Source: Trametopsis cervina
Taxonomy: Eukaryota > Basidiomycota > Agaricomycetes > Polyporales > Irpicaceae
Direction: 5' to 3'
DNA length: 64,000 nt
NCBI GenBank assembly: GCA_022385755.1
Contig: MU278370.1
Coordinates: 319,247 to 383,246 of the forward strand
A model generated the notes under the pieces. The model did not search any database and was not told where the DNA came from. It was given only the letters and a program-made list of their open reading frames with translations. Positions 13,601 to 24,727 of the stretch are shown here, piece after piece. The position numbers were made by a program, and so were the translations under genes. Position 1 is the first letter of the stretch. Each line of letters opens with the position of its first letter.

Positions 13601-15018
13601 TACCAGTCTTTTTACCCGACTCCTGGGGACGTTCGTCGGGGGTGTGTTTGGTTTGGTCACTTGGTATATCGGTAAGCACCTAGGGTATCAGTCAAACAAA
13701 CTATCTGACACCGTAATGAAGGTGCTGGACGTGGCAGCGGGAACCCGTATGGCCTGGCAGCGATTGTTGGGGTCGTACTTGTCCCAATCATTTTCTTCCG
13801 CCTTTTTACCCCTCCCACGTATCTCCCTGGAGTTCTGCTTCTTTTCGTGAGTGCAATTAGCGCTTCAGCCAATTTGTCTATCTAAAGCAACATCGTCGCA
13901 GGCAACGTGGGTCCTTATCGTAGGCTATTCGTGGCTGGACACCCATCTCGTCATCGCCGGCAATCCCGGTAAAGGCTGGGATGTCGCCTGGAGGCGCTGG
14001 GTGCTTGTGACGATAGGTATGTGTCTAATGGCATTCTCCGGTCATGACAACTGCTCACTGGCTTCGCAGGCGCAGCCGCTTCTTTTATTATTATGATGCT
14101 CCCACCAAAGTCAGGGCGCAAAGCCGTCCGCCTTCGCAATGCTTCTGTATTAATGTCGCTTGCATCTCTCTACTCCGATATTACGGCGGCTTGGATTAGT
14201 TCTGACGGTGTCCCGAACACGGAGAATACCAAGTCTACCGACCAATGGATCGCTAGTGTGCGAGCGAAGATTGTTTCGCTAGCGGCGCAGCTTCAGGCAC
14301 TGAAAATGCAAACTTCCATCGCAAGATGGGAAGGCAGTCTCCGTGGGGTGTGGCCCATCGACGAATACATGAAGTTGGCCGATGAGGAGACGCAGATCAT
14401 GGCTAATTTGTCTCTGGTACGTTATGTCAAGACGCCTCTGATAGATTTGGGCCTCACACGCCCTGAACAGCTAGGAGGTTCCCTGGCGCAGATGGATAAC
14501 GAGACTCGCGCCCAGTTCTTGCGCCACACCGTTGTCGTAAACCCCAATTTTGTGAGCAGACTCAACCTACGTTATCGGATTGGTAATTTACTCCTTCGAA
14601 GATTGCCGACGTGATGGCTACGTTCTCGCTACTCTCTCAAGCTCTGAGGACGGGCGAGCCTCTGCCACAAGCATTCCACCAGAACCTCATCGACAGATTG
14701 CAGTACCATGGTCGGGCTCGTTATGGCTCTGCAGGTGCCGATCACCCTGTGCGCGACGAGGCGCATAGGGCACATCTCGAATCTGTTGGCCAGCTTGACT
14801 ATGTATACTATGCATGTGCCATTGCTGCGGTCTTCCAGATCTTGGAGGTCAGTCTTCTCTGTTCCATCTTCCGCACTTTTTGTTAATCGGCTATGGTGCT
14901 ATAGGGGCTGAACGAATGTCGTGCGATTACGACGCGGCTCTGTGGAGAGGTCCCCTTGCAGGGATGGAACCGTTGGAAGAATCAATACGATCGAGCATAC
15001 GCCGATACCAGTTTATGA
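10700..15018 (+). CDS. Putative ER/aromatic-acid exporter-type transporter (ER transporter 6TM N-terminal domain and DUF2421)
   Basis: Large membrane protein of the fungal FUSC/BRE4-like group. Nineteen exons in consistent phase give 1,032 residues: 10700-10950, 11006-11072, 11123-11247, 11572-11643, 11695-11818, 11875-12163, 12214-12321, 12370-13089, 13143-13240, 13290-13356, 13415-13442, 13492-13548, 13607-13671, 13722-13846, 13902-14016, 14070-14416, 14471-14551, 14602-14847 and 14905-15018. After a short polar N-terminus, PPWITTNLKSRRSQKTWLRC leads into the first cluster of about six membrane segments (LLPNASLRVLGNA, MVFGMCLGWGLGAA, FPFAQYTLLNSLL). A long soluble helical region (residues about 300-610) follows, then a second cluster (FRYVVITILLWLPSVL, ALIMAQTTMNIY, GTFVGGVFGLVTWYIG, IIFFRLFTPPTYLPG) and a soluble tail. 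The paired arrangement resembles exporters of aromatic or weak acids; the real substrate is unknown. Exon 11 has only 28 bases, and the intron before exon 4 (324 bases) is unusually long. Confidence 0.93.
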
Positions 15019-17929
15019 ACGTACGCCATGTGGGGCACACTACTATCTATTTATTTATCTTCCGGACACTGATGACACAAGTCATCTTCTTACGAGCAAA
15101 TAACTAATACCGCGTCATCTGAGTGTAACCATCTGTTCACAATATGCATACCCTTGTTTCAAATCGCGCGGATATATATCTAGCTTAAGCTCAATTACCA
15201 ATAGATCTGTTTGCCAAACAGTGCATGTTTGGAGACCCTGAGTGCGGTAGTGCATCTTTGATTCCGACACGAACGGATTGGTGGAAAAGCACCGACCTGG
15301 TATTCAGAAACTCTTTGATCGTGCTAAGATGACTCCGGAGGTCAAACAGGCTCCGTCCCTGCTGTGGAGATGAGATCCGCGGTGCACTGATATCAGTCAC
15401 CTGACCGCTCGACGAGAGCCTCGGTGATGCGGCGACAAGCTGCTTTTGCTCTACACTCACCGAGGAACGTTATTCTGTATGCGTATCCATTGCTACTCTG
15501 TGGCCTGTGATATCGGTATGTTCTCCTTGAGATTGTGGAGCAGGGAAAATGCTGATCGTTTCGTTTGTCCCTTCCACCGGTATGAATTTGACACGTTAAA
15601 AGCTGCGAGAAGCCCCCGCATCGCTACCAGTACAGGAGTATCACAGGCAGCTCACCCTTGAGAAAGCCGTCAGTGACAGCGAATCGCAGAGTTGGCATTG
15701 TTTGATGATGGATGGGCCGGTGACCGGTCAATCCGCCATGAAAGGATGCCCGCTCAGCAAAAGCAGATATCGTACGTCCTGGTTACGTTGGATGGACGAT
15801 CTCTTGCAAGCTAGACCGGTCCTCATCGTGCTAAGCCCGCTCGGGGGCTCTGTTTGTTAGTACGAGATGTCTGGTCTGCTGGTACCAACGTGCGAATGAC
15901 ACCGAGGTCAGTCTCGCGAGCATCATGCGTATACAGCATACTCACCGTGCGCATGAAGACATCCGCGGGCGGCGATGCAGCCTAGTTCGTCACAAGGCGC
16001 CTTGTATTTGACCAGGGCAGGTTCATGGGCGTCCTGGCTCGTTATTCGAAGAAGTGATAGTGATATCCTTTGCTTGGGAATGTTTACCAGCTTCTTGCAG
16101 GAGGTACGCCCGACAGGCTACTGCGCGTCCACGTAAGTCCGTCCTTCTTAAACGGCGATGGTTATTAATCATTTCATCCCACAGTAATAGCGGTATCTAG
16201 ACTGCGTGGTCAGCCCGAGCTTGAGCGACTACCGTGCAATTACACACTCACACAACTTCCTGGATACCTTATGCCTGTGCGTCATTCGTCCACTTGTACT
16301 TTTACAGCCTGAACCAGGCTAGTACTGTCTAGAGGTATTTCAGGCACCGCGCGAAATCAGATTCACTCGCACACGCGGGCGTTCATGAATGTCGTGAGTG
16401 TATATGCCCCCTTGCGTAAACGACTCATGAGAACTGATGTTTATGAAAACAAAGGTCTGCTGATTACACGGCTAGCCTTGACATAATGAAATCCATAACA
16501 AATTCTGGACGAACTTCCTGCACAGGCGCGGCGAACGACTCCGATGTTTTGTATTTCCAGGAAGGCTGTGCGCCCTGGTCTCATTCTCAGGCGGACGTAC
16601 GGCACCCAAATCCGCGTGTGACGTGTGCATCCCCGCACGAACTCAGTGCTGCTGCCCGTTTTCTATGACGTGGCGTACTCTCGGGTCCAGTTGGATGATT
16701 TCCAGCCTGCCTCTGCGATGATGGTCCAGGATCAACCCTCGGCTCAGCCAACCGTGCCCCCCAAACGGTCTGCCCAGGGCCTGATCTCCTCAAATCACCG
16801 ACTATCATGGACATGTCGTGTGCGACAGGCCTCAAATCGCCCTTGCGGACGATTCGCGCGGTGGCAGGACGCCCTAAAGCCTGTTCGCAACCGGTCTTGA
16901 CCTCGCCCAGCGCATCTCGTGGTAACGAGGACCGGCCTTCCAATATCATACGTCGCTGTGCTTTTCGCATCTATCTGGGTGATGCAGCATGGCATGGCTG
17001 ACGTGCGGCGTTTGGACAGCTGCGTGCATTCGCACCCTCGAACCTTCTTGTGTCATATCAAGCGGCTGGGGACTGGCCCTGGGAGGAGTGTAGAGCCCTA
17101 GAGCCGCAGGAGCAGCGCTCGTCTCCCGATAATATGTCTTGAGAGATGACTGGAATCTGCGTCCAGGCAGGTCGAGGCAATCCGTGTAGCTGTGTACGTG
17201 AGAATCCGTCCCTTACCCGTGCCCGATTTTAGCTTTCCAGAGCGGGACACCAGTGCTGCTTCCATCGCTGAGCCGGGCCCAGTGTGACGCGACCAAGGTG
17301 TAATTTATACAAGTAAACTGCGGGAATCGATGGGTAGAAGTATGGCATATGGAGCATCGGTGGATAGGCATCAGCTATAGCCTGAAAGTCCATGAGAGTG
17401 TGAATACATGATGATATGAATGCAATCCGAACTAACAATGAGGTTGCGAGGTAGGGCGACAGCAATGACTATGGCGACGAGTGAAACGAACAAGAAACGG
17501 GAGACCTACTATCTACATACCGTATATCCTAGCAGCGAAAGGGATATATGCAAAGGGGAAAGAGAATGGAAAACCTGTGAGCGAGACATACCCGAGCAAC
17601 GAACGAAGGGGCTATCTACACGAACTGCGGCGTAAAATAGACACCAAGAATAATACAGAGCTCCAAACCTATTTCCTGAAGTTTTGTGGAAGCATACGAA
17701 CGTGTACGAGAACGCCGTCTATCGAAGTCCGGGTTGTCACAGGTGAACGTAGAGTGTGGGGGCGGGGTGCATACTCTGTCACCCAAGTATGTCGGGGAGC
17801 GAGGCTGTGAACTCCCCAAAGAAATCGACTCGGCATGGGGGGTCTTGAATATCCTGTAGGGAGCAACAATCAGCACGTTGTCCCCAATGATGGAGGTGAG
17901 AAGGGTCCTGACATTACGGTCGTTAAATA
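15019..17929. other. No resolvable gene (2.9 kb)
   Basis: Frames are short and inconsistent. On the minus strand hydrophobic pieces near 17420-17500 (RFLFVSLVAIVIAVALPRN) and 17530-17660 look membrane-like, but I could not link them to a start codon or to each other. It may contain the ruins of a membrane-protein gene or simply intergenic sequence. Confidence 0.4.
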
Positions 17930-18625
17930 TCAGGCAGCAGCGGATACCGGCAAGGGTCCCAGGTCCATGTCTATGTCGACGTCCATATCCATATTCATGT
18001 CTCTGCCATTCGAACGATGCTGACCAGTGGCCCAACATTCACAGCTCCGTACTTCACGCACGGTCTTGCTCTGTAAGACATAGAACGGTCAGGCATATGT
18101 GAAAGGGGCAAGGGAGGAAGGACTCACACGTCGGGCATCCTCCTCGGCTGTGTACAAGATGGGCCCCAGGTGTTGTATGGCAGTCGCAAGAGCTACTCGA
18201 CACCGACTCGGCCCTGCCTCGCCCATGTATGTTATGTATAGGTGTCTCGTCCTCGCTCGTCCTGGTTCACCGGCGGTAACATCCAATGAATAAGCTGCCC
18301 CGGCGCCGCCGCCGATTCTGGTCGGGTTTGCCCATTTAAGCACATAGACGTCGGATAGCCATCGCGGCAGTGGTAGTATGTCTGTGCCTTCAGGCTTGGA
18401 GAGGGTGAAGAAACGGTCCTCGGACTCTGGTATATCAAGCACTCCCTCCGCGAGCTCTCTGAGGTGTTCGCGATCGAGATAGCTGATGCAGTCGACAGAT
18501 GAGTTGCCGGCGAACGAGTTCATGCGTGCGTAGAAGTGGGCGTCGGTGGGCGTCGTCGTCGTTCGAGGTGTCAAGGCTGCTAAAGAAGATGGCAAGGAGG
18601 CGGCGGGGATGACATGCGCATGCAT
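17930..18625 (-). CDS. Unrecognised protein, 212 residues
   Basis: Two exons, 18625-18128 and 18070-17930, joined by a clean 57-base GT-AG intron in phase 0. The chosen start is the ATG of MHAHVIPAASLPSS, because the frame further up lacks an ATG. The N-terminus is Ala/Thr-rich. The middle (DREHLRELAEGVLDIPESED, LPRWLSDVYVLKWANPTR) has the balance of a folded globular domain. The C-terminus is an odd repetitive stretch of Met-Asp pairs (MNMDMDVDIDMD). I do not recognise the family. Good splice borders and the length of the open frame favour a real gene; the function is unknown. Confidence 0.6.
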
Positions 18626-20122
18626 AGGCAGCGGTCGTGGTGGCTGTTTTCCGCAACGTTCGATGGTGAACGGGCTGACCTGATACGGGAGCAAAATGAG
18701 AATATACCAGCAGCGACCCAAGTTCTAGGCCGCTCTCGGCATCGTGCGAGCGTAGCGCGGGCTAGCCATCAATGTATTCCAGCCCGTGATATAAACGCCA
18801 AGCACTCTGCCGCCCGGAAACACGCAGCCAGGAAATGAAGGAAATGCAGGAAATGAAGCCTTCCTGGTAAGCAGAAACAACGGAATAAATATAAGAACGC
18901 TGTTCGGTGTTCTAAGTGCTTGTATCCAACGCCGTTAACAGTTGATATAGCGGAGGAACTTAGGACAATACTCACCGTGGATCGTGCCGGCAGCTTATTG
19001 GCAATGTCTCGTGCGGCTTGTTCCTAGGAACTAGTCGCATTTGCAGCGTGGTCGATGTTGTATGGCAGACTTGGTCGGCCGTCGGGTTGCCCAATTGCAG
19101 CGGTTCGTGTTTCGAATTTCGAACGAATCAACCGTCGCATTACCGTCAGGACCATCATCAGGAACTCTCAGAAGTCAGCAAGCAAGCTTCGACTGTGCTA
19201 GATGTAGCACGACCAGCACATTTTGTGGGTACCAAGACTACCGCCACTTGAACTGAGATGGCTGCGGCCTCGATATGGGGCCGAGTACTGCGCCTCTTGA
19301 GACGTGCCCGCCGAGTCGGCCGGTCCTGGCGCTCGCTGCGAACTAAACGGCATGGGACCCTGCAGGGACCGACGTGACGGGATGACTACGGAGAAGAGGG
19401 GAGGTTGGTGAGCTCCCCGATGGGTAGTCTCACTTATTGATTGGCTCAAGACGCTGCCCGCTGTGTACCACGACTCTTCCACGCGTCCGATAGCGTTGGC
19501 AGTGCGGACAGTCACGGGTGCTCGGAGAGCCAATAGTGGGCCGTAAGGCCATCTCACGTCCTCTTCATTGTGCACTTTGTATGTAATTATTACACGCTTG
19601 GATCCCCATTCATTCGAGCGAAAAGCTTACCTGCATACTGCTTCGCCCGATAGATTCAGCATTGCGTCGACGGGACTGCTAAAGCTAACTTCGCCCTGTC
19701 AATGGGCATTGTTTAGCACGCCACTTCTCGTTTGTGATTCAATGCGAGAGTTCAATCATGAGGTTATCCGATATAACCGCCAGGATCTGAAGCGAAGGCG
19801 TGAGTAGTGGAATTATGAGCCTATCACGTCCTCCAAGCTTCCGTACTTACCGTACAGATATCATCAAAGACGTCAGCTTGCCGTTGAGTATGATATGGAA
19901 GCTGGATGTTGAAGTTGAAGAATAACTGCTTTGTTCCGTTCCGATGCTGAAAAGAAAAAATGACATACATAATACTTATCCGCGCGTGACGTTGACGCGT
20001 ACCGTCGCGTTTTGTCGCGTGTCGTCACGTCCGTGCCGAGCGGCTTCCTCATCGTCTCTGTCCCGAGCCCCAACCTCTCCCGTTCGAAGGAAGAATATGC
20101 TGTCCATGTTCACCCTACCACG
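18626..20122. other. Intergenic stretch with possible minus-strand exons
   Basis: Around 19440-19950 on the minus strand there are pieces bounded by good acceptor and donor signals, for example a C-terminus-like string ADVFDDICT-ILAVISDNLMIELSH spliced near 19850-19800, and a 19444-19570 frame. I could not assemble one gene from them, and any 5' end would collide with the next gene. A 9-base unit, GGAAATGAA-like, is repeated three times at 18831-18857. Confidence 0.35.
18831..18857. repeat. Three tandem copies of a 9-base unit
   Basis: GGAAATGAA, GGAAATGCA and GGAAATGAA follow one another directly. It is a short imperfect microsatellite-like run without visible function. Confidence 0.7.
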
Positions 20123-21102
20123 ATGATCCCAAGAAGCATTCGTGGCCAGGTGTTATTCGAACGATGGGCCAGCCGACGGAGTTATACCACGCCAACGAAG
20201 GCCCAGCTCGAAGAACTCGCAGGGACAGCTCCTTCGCATACTTCATACATCCTTCTTAACACGCGCATTCCACCTTCTTCTTTCCCCAGTAGGATCTCAT
20301 CGAAGCTCCAGAGGACGCTGCAACTGCATACCACAAGATGGGGCGGGCTTGTTAACTTCGCGTGGTCGCCGGAGACACCTTCGGAGGAGAGCAGCAATAC
20401 ACCCGAGTGGGATCCCAGACATGATGGTGAAGAGCGATACTCTGCGGTAGCATTCTCCCACTATAACGGTGCCCTCGAGATTCCGGAGGTTAACCTAAGG
20501 AACGTCGAAGAAGTTGCTGGAAGACTTCGCGATCACGCTTCTGTGCAGTCAGGTCTGGCGTCCAAGGACAACGACACGATACATCTATATGTTTGTACAC
20601 ACGGAGAGCGAGATTGCCGGTGCGGAGAGACTGGGGGCGAGGTATACACCGCACTGCGAGAGGAGGTGCAGCGGAGGGCTCTGTCGGACGTCGTCAAAGT
20701 TGGAGCTGTAGGGCATGTCGGAGGACACAAGTAAGTCCCGTGCGCGGTTCCGGTCACACGACTCAACGCACTGACGAGCAATAATAGGTACGCAGCAAAC
20801 GTACTTGTATTCCCTTACGGAGAGTGGTAAGCCGTAAAGTTTAAACGTTATGTGTCTCACATTAACTGTGGGAGCGCAGGCTAGGGCATCTCACACCGTC
20901 CGCCGTTCCGCACGTCTTGGACAGTATCATGTCTTATAGGACATCTTCACCGTTCAAGTCGTTTTCTGTCACCGAAACATCACCACTCTGTCCTACGTAC
21001 TGGCGTGGCAGGATGGGTCTAGATAAAGTGGCACAGCTTGGGCTTTTGCGTCCTCCTGCACAAGACTTACCGAATCCTGGTCTCAAGCCTCGCGCACGGT
21101 GA
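20123..21102 (+). CDS. Sucrase/ferredoxin-like protein (APD1/AIM32 family), probably mitochondrial
   Basis: Three exons, 20123-20730, 20788-20826 and 20880-21102, give 289 residues. The family has a thioredoxin-like ferredoxin fold and binds an iron-sulfur cluster. Visible landmarks are HLYVCTHGERDCRCGE, with the conserved cysteines (residues about 152-165), and VGHVGGHKYAANVLVFPYGE with the paired histidines, followed by LGHLTPSAVPHVLDSI. The start at 20123 was chosen because MIPRSIRGQVLFERWASRR is a typical arginine-rich mitochondrial presequence; an in-frame ATG at 20012 would add 37 residues. In yeast the relatives Aim32 and Apd1 are linked to mitochondrial protein import quality and redox stress; which of these roles applies here is inference. 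Confidence 0.88.
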
Positions 21103-21852
21103 CTGTGGTAAAACCCTGTCACTGTAATGCTGGACGAGTGTATCAGCGAATGCTCCGGTGTGGTCGATGTACGAGTGGTCTTTGGGGGCTTTGGAGGTCG
21201 ACAGATGATACGTTTCCCTCTCCGGTCGGAGAAATGGTCGCACTAGGCATGTTTAGTTCCTCCGCCTTATGTTCATGAACCTTCAGGATTCCCCAAACTG
21301 TTCTCAAGTTCCTGTAATCGGAGCGCCAGTCCTCAGTGGCTTACCCTAGTGCATACTACGGGTAGCCTTGTTCGCACAAGACCGGTCTGGGCCTGTCTTC
21401 TTCTGCCACTATCTTACGTTCACCGGGTAAAGAAAGAGCATGCGATGATCATGAGATACTGTAAAGTCTCGCACCTCCCAGGACACAAACTCAAAAGGAT
21501 GAGTGCGTGGTATGTCTTGCGACGCAGATAAAACGCGAACCTCAAAGTAGCGGCTCGCTGTGCACGCATTAAATGCGTTGGCTCCCAAAATTCGTGCGGA
21601 AGAAAATGGACGAAAGTGTAAGGCGTTCTGGCTACAGCAATGTATGGTAGCAGAGTTCACACTGGGTAGTTCAAGTGGTCACACGAGCATGAATTCGTTC
21701 GGCGGTGGCGGGCCGATTGTGTACCCGTTCAATGAGTCTATTATGGGCGTCTAGCCACAGCTCTGTCTGTGACCACGACCTCCCGAGCCTGAACGAGGCT
21801 TTGCACGCTCCTCGTCTCTCTCTCTCCTGTTCCACAACGAGGGCTTAGCAAG
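21103..21852. other. Intergenic region, nothing resolved
   Basis: This 750-base gap lies between two plus-strand genes. It includes the 3' end of the ferredoxin-like gene and, towards 21850, a C/T-rich tract (CTCGTCTCTCTCTCTCCTG) just upstream of the next start codon, as is common in fungal promoters. Confidence 0.4.
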
Positions 21853-24010
21853 ATGGCGAAAAATCTGGTTTTTACCGTGGCTGCGCTCGCCCTATCGCTC
21901 CCTTACCTCTCCGTGGCGATGACTATACCGCAACAAGAGATCATCGGTCCCTTGAACAATCATGTGGAGGGTCCTCATGTCCTACGGCGGTTTCATCTAA
22001 GGGAGAACGATAGCACGACTATTGAAGAAATTGTAGTGGCGGCACAGGTATGCGCGGCTGAGCCAGTGCCAGACTGAAGCCTCCTTCTGACCCTTTGCAT
22101 AGGATATTGACATGGACATATGGCAAGTTGGGCCGTCCAACGTTGACATACACATCCCACCCGAGCAACAGGCATCCTCCAACCTGTTACTCAGCAACAT
22201 GGGTCTCTCTTACTCCGACTCAATACTGCCTGAATCCCTGATTCGCCCGTACTCCACACAAACTCAAACCGCCACTTGGAACCTCAGTTCTTTATCAAAT
22301 AGCACATTCCACACGGGGTACCGCACCATCGAAGAAATTGGCACGTTCGTCAAAGAACTGCTCGACCTTTATCCCGACCAGGTGCGGCTTGTGCCTATTG
22401 GGCACTCGTCCGAGAACCGGGAGATGTTCGCTCTGGAAATTACCGCGCGCGGCAGCACCTTGAGGAAGAAGACAGGGTTTGTGATCACTGGGGCTCAGCA
22501 TGCACGAGAGGTATGTGAACATCAATGTCAAATACTACTTGCACAGCACAATCTCGTTATTCTCGTTATTCTGATCTGGTTCACGTTGATCGCGTGTGTG
22601 CGGCATGAGCCTTACAGGCCACCCTTGGCATGTGAGGCACAGGTAATGAACGGTCAGAAATATAAGATTAGGGTCTGGCACTCAGACGCAGCCATGCTTG
22701 AACACAGCCTTGATAACCGCAATACTTACCTGGACTTTGATTTACCATAGTGGATCGCTACCTCAACCGCCACCTTCCTCGCACATGCTCTGCTCGCCGA
22801 TCCTTCGGAATCTTACTCTATGGCCTCCTTATTAAACACATTCGTAAGTGCTCACCCATCACTGTTTCAGTTATTCTCACCGCACCGGTTATCCTGCAGG
22901 ACTTTTACTTAATACTCGTCCCTAACCCTGATGGCTATGTATACACGTGGGAGACAGACCGTTTCTGGTGAGGCTACATAGCGGCTAATGTGGCGTACGC
23001 TGACCAGATATGCATAGGTACAAGAACCGCCAAGTTGTCGGCCCAAATGCTAAATGTATGGGCATTGACATGAACAGGTGCGTCATCTCCGTCGATTGAA
23101 CCTGTGCAATCGCACTCTAACTGCCTTGCTCTGGGCAGGAACTGGGTACGTGCTCTTCCTGCGTTTCGATCTCATATGAATTGATTGACGATGGTAATAG
23201 GGGCACAAATGGAAGCCCTGGGCACTGTTCCCGGCCAACAAGAAAAAGACGCCTAGGACTGGGACAGATCCTTGCGCGCACTGGTATCCGGGTCATCGTG
23301 CGTTCGAAGCACCTGAAGTCAACAATATCGCCAATTATATCACTACACTGCCTAACCTGCGTGTATACATCGACTTGCGTAGTTATGGTCAAATGAGTAG
23401 GTGCCTTACTGGATTTAGCGGTTGCCGTCGAACTCATGTCCCTAGTCACCTCGCCTTTCTCGTACTCTTGCAAGAAGACGCCGAAGGATGCTGAGGATCA
23501 GCTAGAGGCTGCCTTGGGGGCTTCGAGAGCACTGAAGGCCGCACACGGCACGGCTTTCACGGTACGTTCCTGTGCACACTGAGGCTATGTGGCTAAACCA
23601 ACTGGTATGAACAGACCGGACGCTTGTGCGCAATGCTTTACAGGTCAGTATCATATTTGTGTGATCGTCTCAGAAGGCTGATATCAATATATCTTCCCAG
23701 GGCCCCGGGAAATATCGTGGACTACATGTATGCCAAAGCAGGTGTCAAGTTCTCATATGCAGTCCACCTTCGGGATACGGGCACAGTACGTCCCTGTTCT
23801 TGCATGGCTTCTCCCGAGGTGCTTACAACGCAATCTATACAGTACGGCTTTGTGCTCCCACCCGAATGGATCAGACCGGTTGGCGAGGAGACAGCAAACA
23901 TGATAAAATCGTTGGCCGGTTTCGTCGTGGGCAAGACATGTACGTTTTCCTCCGAATTATTGGCGTCCTCCCGCTCAACATCTGCGTCGCAGTTTGATTG
24001 TATATGTTAG
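21853..24010 (+). CDS. ecm14: Inactive-type M14 metallocarboxypeptidase (ECM14 family), secreted
   Basis: Eleven exons: 21853-22047, 22103-22510, 22751-22843, 22900-22967, 23018-23077, 23139-23145 (7 bases), 23201-23396, 23446-23561, 23615-23643, 23701-23785 and 23843-24010, about 474 residues. A last intron could instead end the protein at 23997. An N-terminal signal peptide ([20 protein letters not shown]) and an activation-type propeptide precede the M14 domain. Zinc ligands of the HxxE pair are present in GAQHARE (residues 198 and 201), and DMNRNWGHKWKPW matches the family. The second zinc histidine is replaced by Arg (IDLRSYGQM, residue 337), and the catalytic Glu position reads His ([13 protein letters not shown], residue 413). 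Fungal ECM14 proteins are known pseudo-enzymes linked to cell-wall organisation; loss of peptidase activity is therefore likely. Intron 2 is long (240 bases). Confidence 0.9.
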
Positions 24011-24727
24011 TCTGCGATCGAGTTTACCCCTGTAACAATACCCATATGTGTGATAGCCTTCCTTCTTCGCGCTGCTCTCTGTTGTATTCCTGCTCAATAT
24101 ATTTGGATCTCTACGTTCGCGGGATTGCTCCCCTTCTGCGCGTGTTGTCAGAGGAGTCAAATACCAGTGGCATTGCTGACGATCCTTTGTACCAGTGATA
24201 CCATCCATCGATAGACTTCACCGCAGCAGGAACTGTCCAAGGACCGCAGTCGCAGCGGATGCCTACATTTTCGGAAGAAATGCCATAAAACTTGAGCATA
24301 GTGGTGTCTACGACCCTTTTTACATGGCCTCGGCAGAAATTCATGTAGCATTGCCTCATATGTGGCGGAACGCCTAACAGAACAGAACATTGCCCCCTGA
24401 CGTCGTAAGTAGAAAAGGCCGTTGCAGAGCCATTGGCGTTGCACCGCTTCAAGTTGTTACTAGGTAACAATACAAAGATAACCACACTGGCTTACCCGTA
24501 TTTGTAGCGCGTTAACAACAACATCAGTAATTGACTGACTCACTTCATACAAACATACTAATCAGATAGACAAGCTCAAGGAAGGGCCGCCGCTTCCGAA
24601 ATGAGGATGCTGCCTTCGTGATCCACGACCACCACAGCCCGTCCTCCGTTTATATTTCCCTGAACAATCGCCCTAATGTCTGCTCAGTCGCGCACTTCCA
24701 CTCTCTGAACGTTTCCCACTGACTGCA
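24011..24727. other. Intergenic region, nothing resolved
   Basis: This 717-base gap lies between two plus-strand genes. Only short shadow frames are present. It must include the promoter of the ATG13 gene; no motif could be placed with confidence. Confidence 0.4.
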
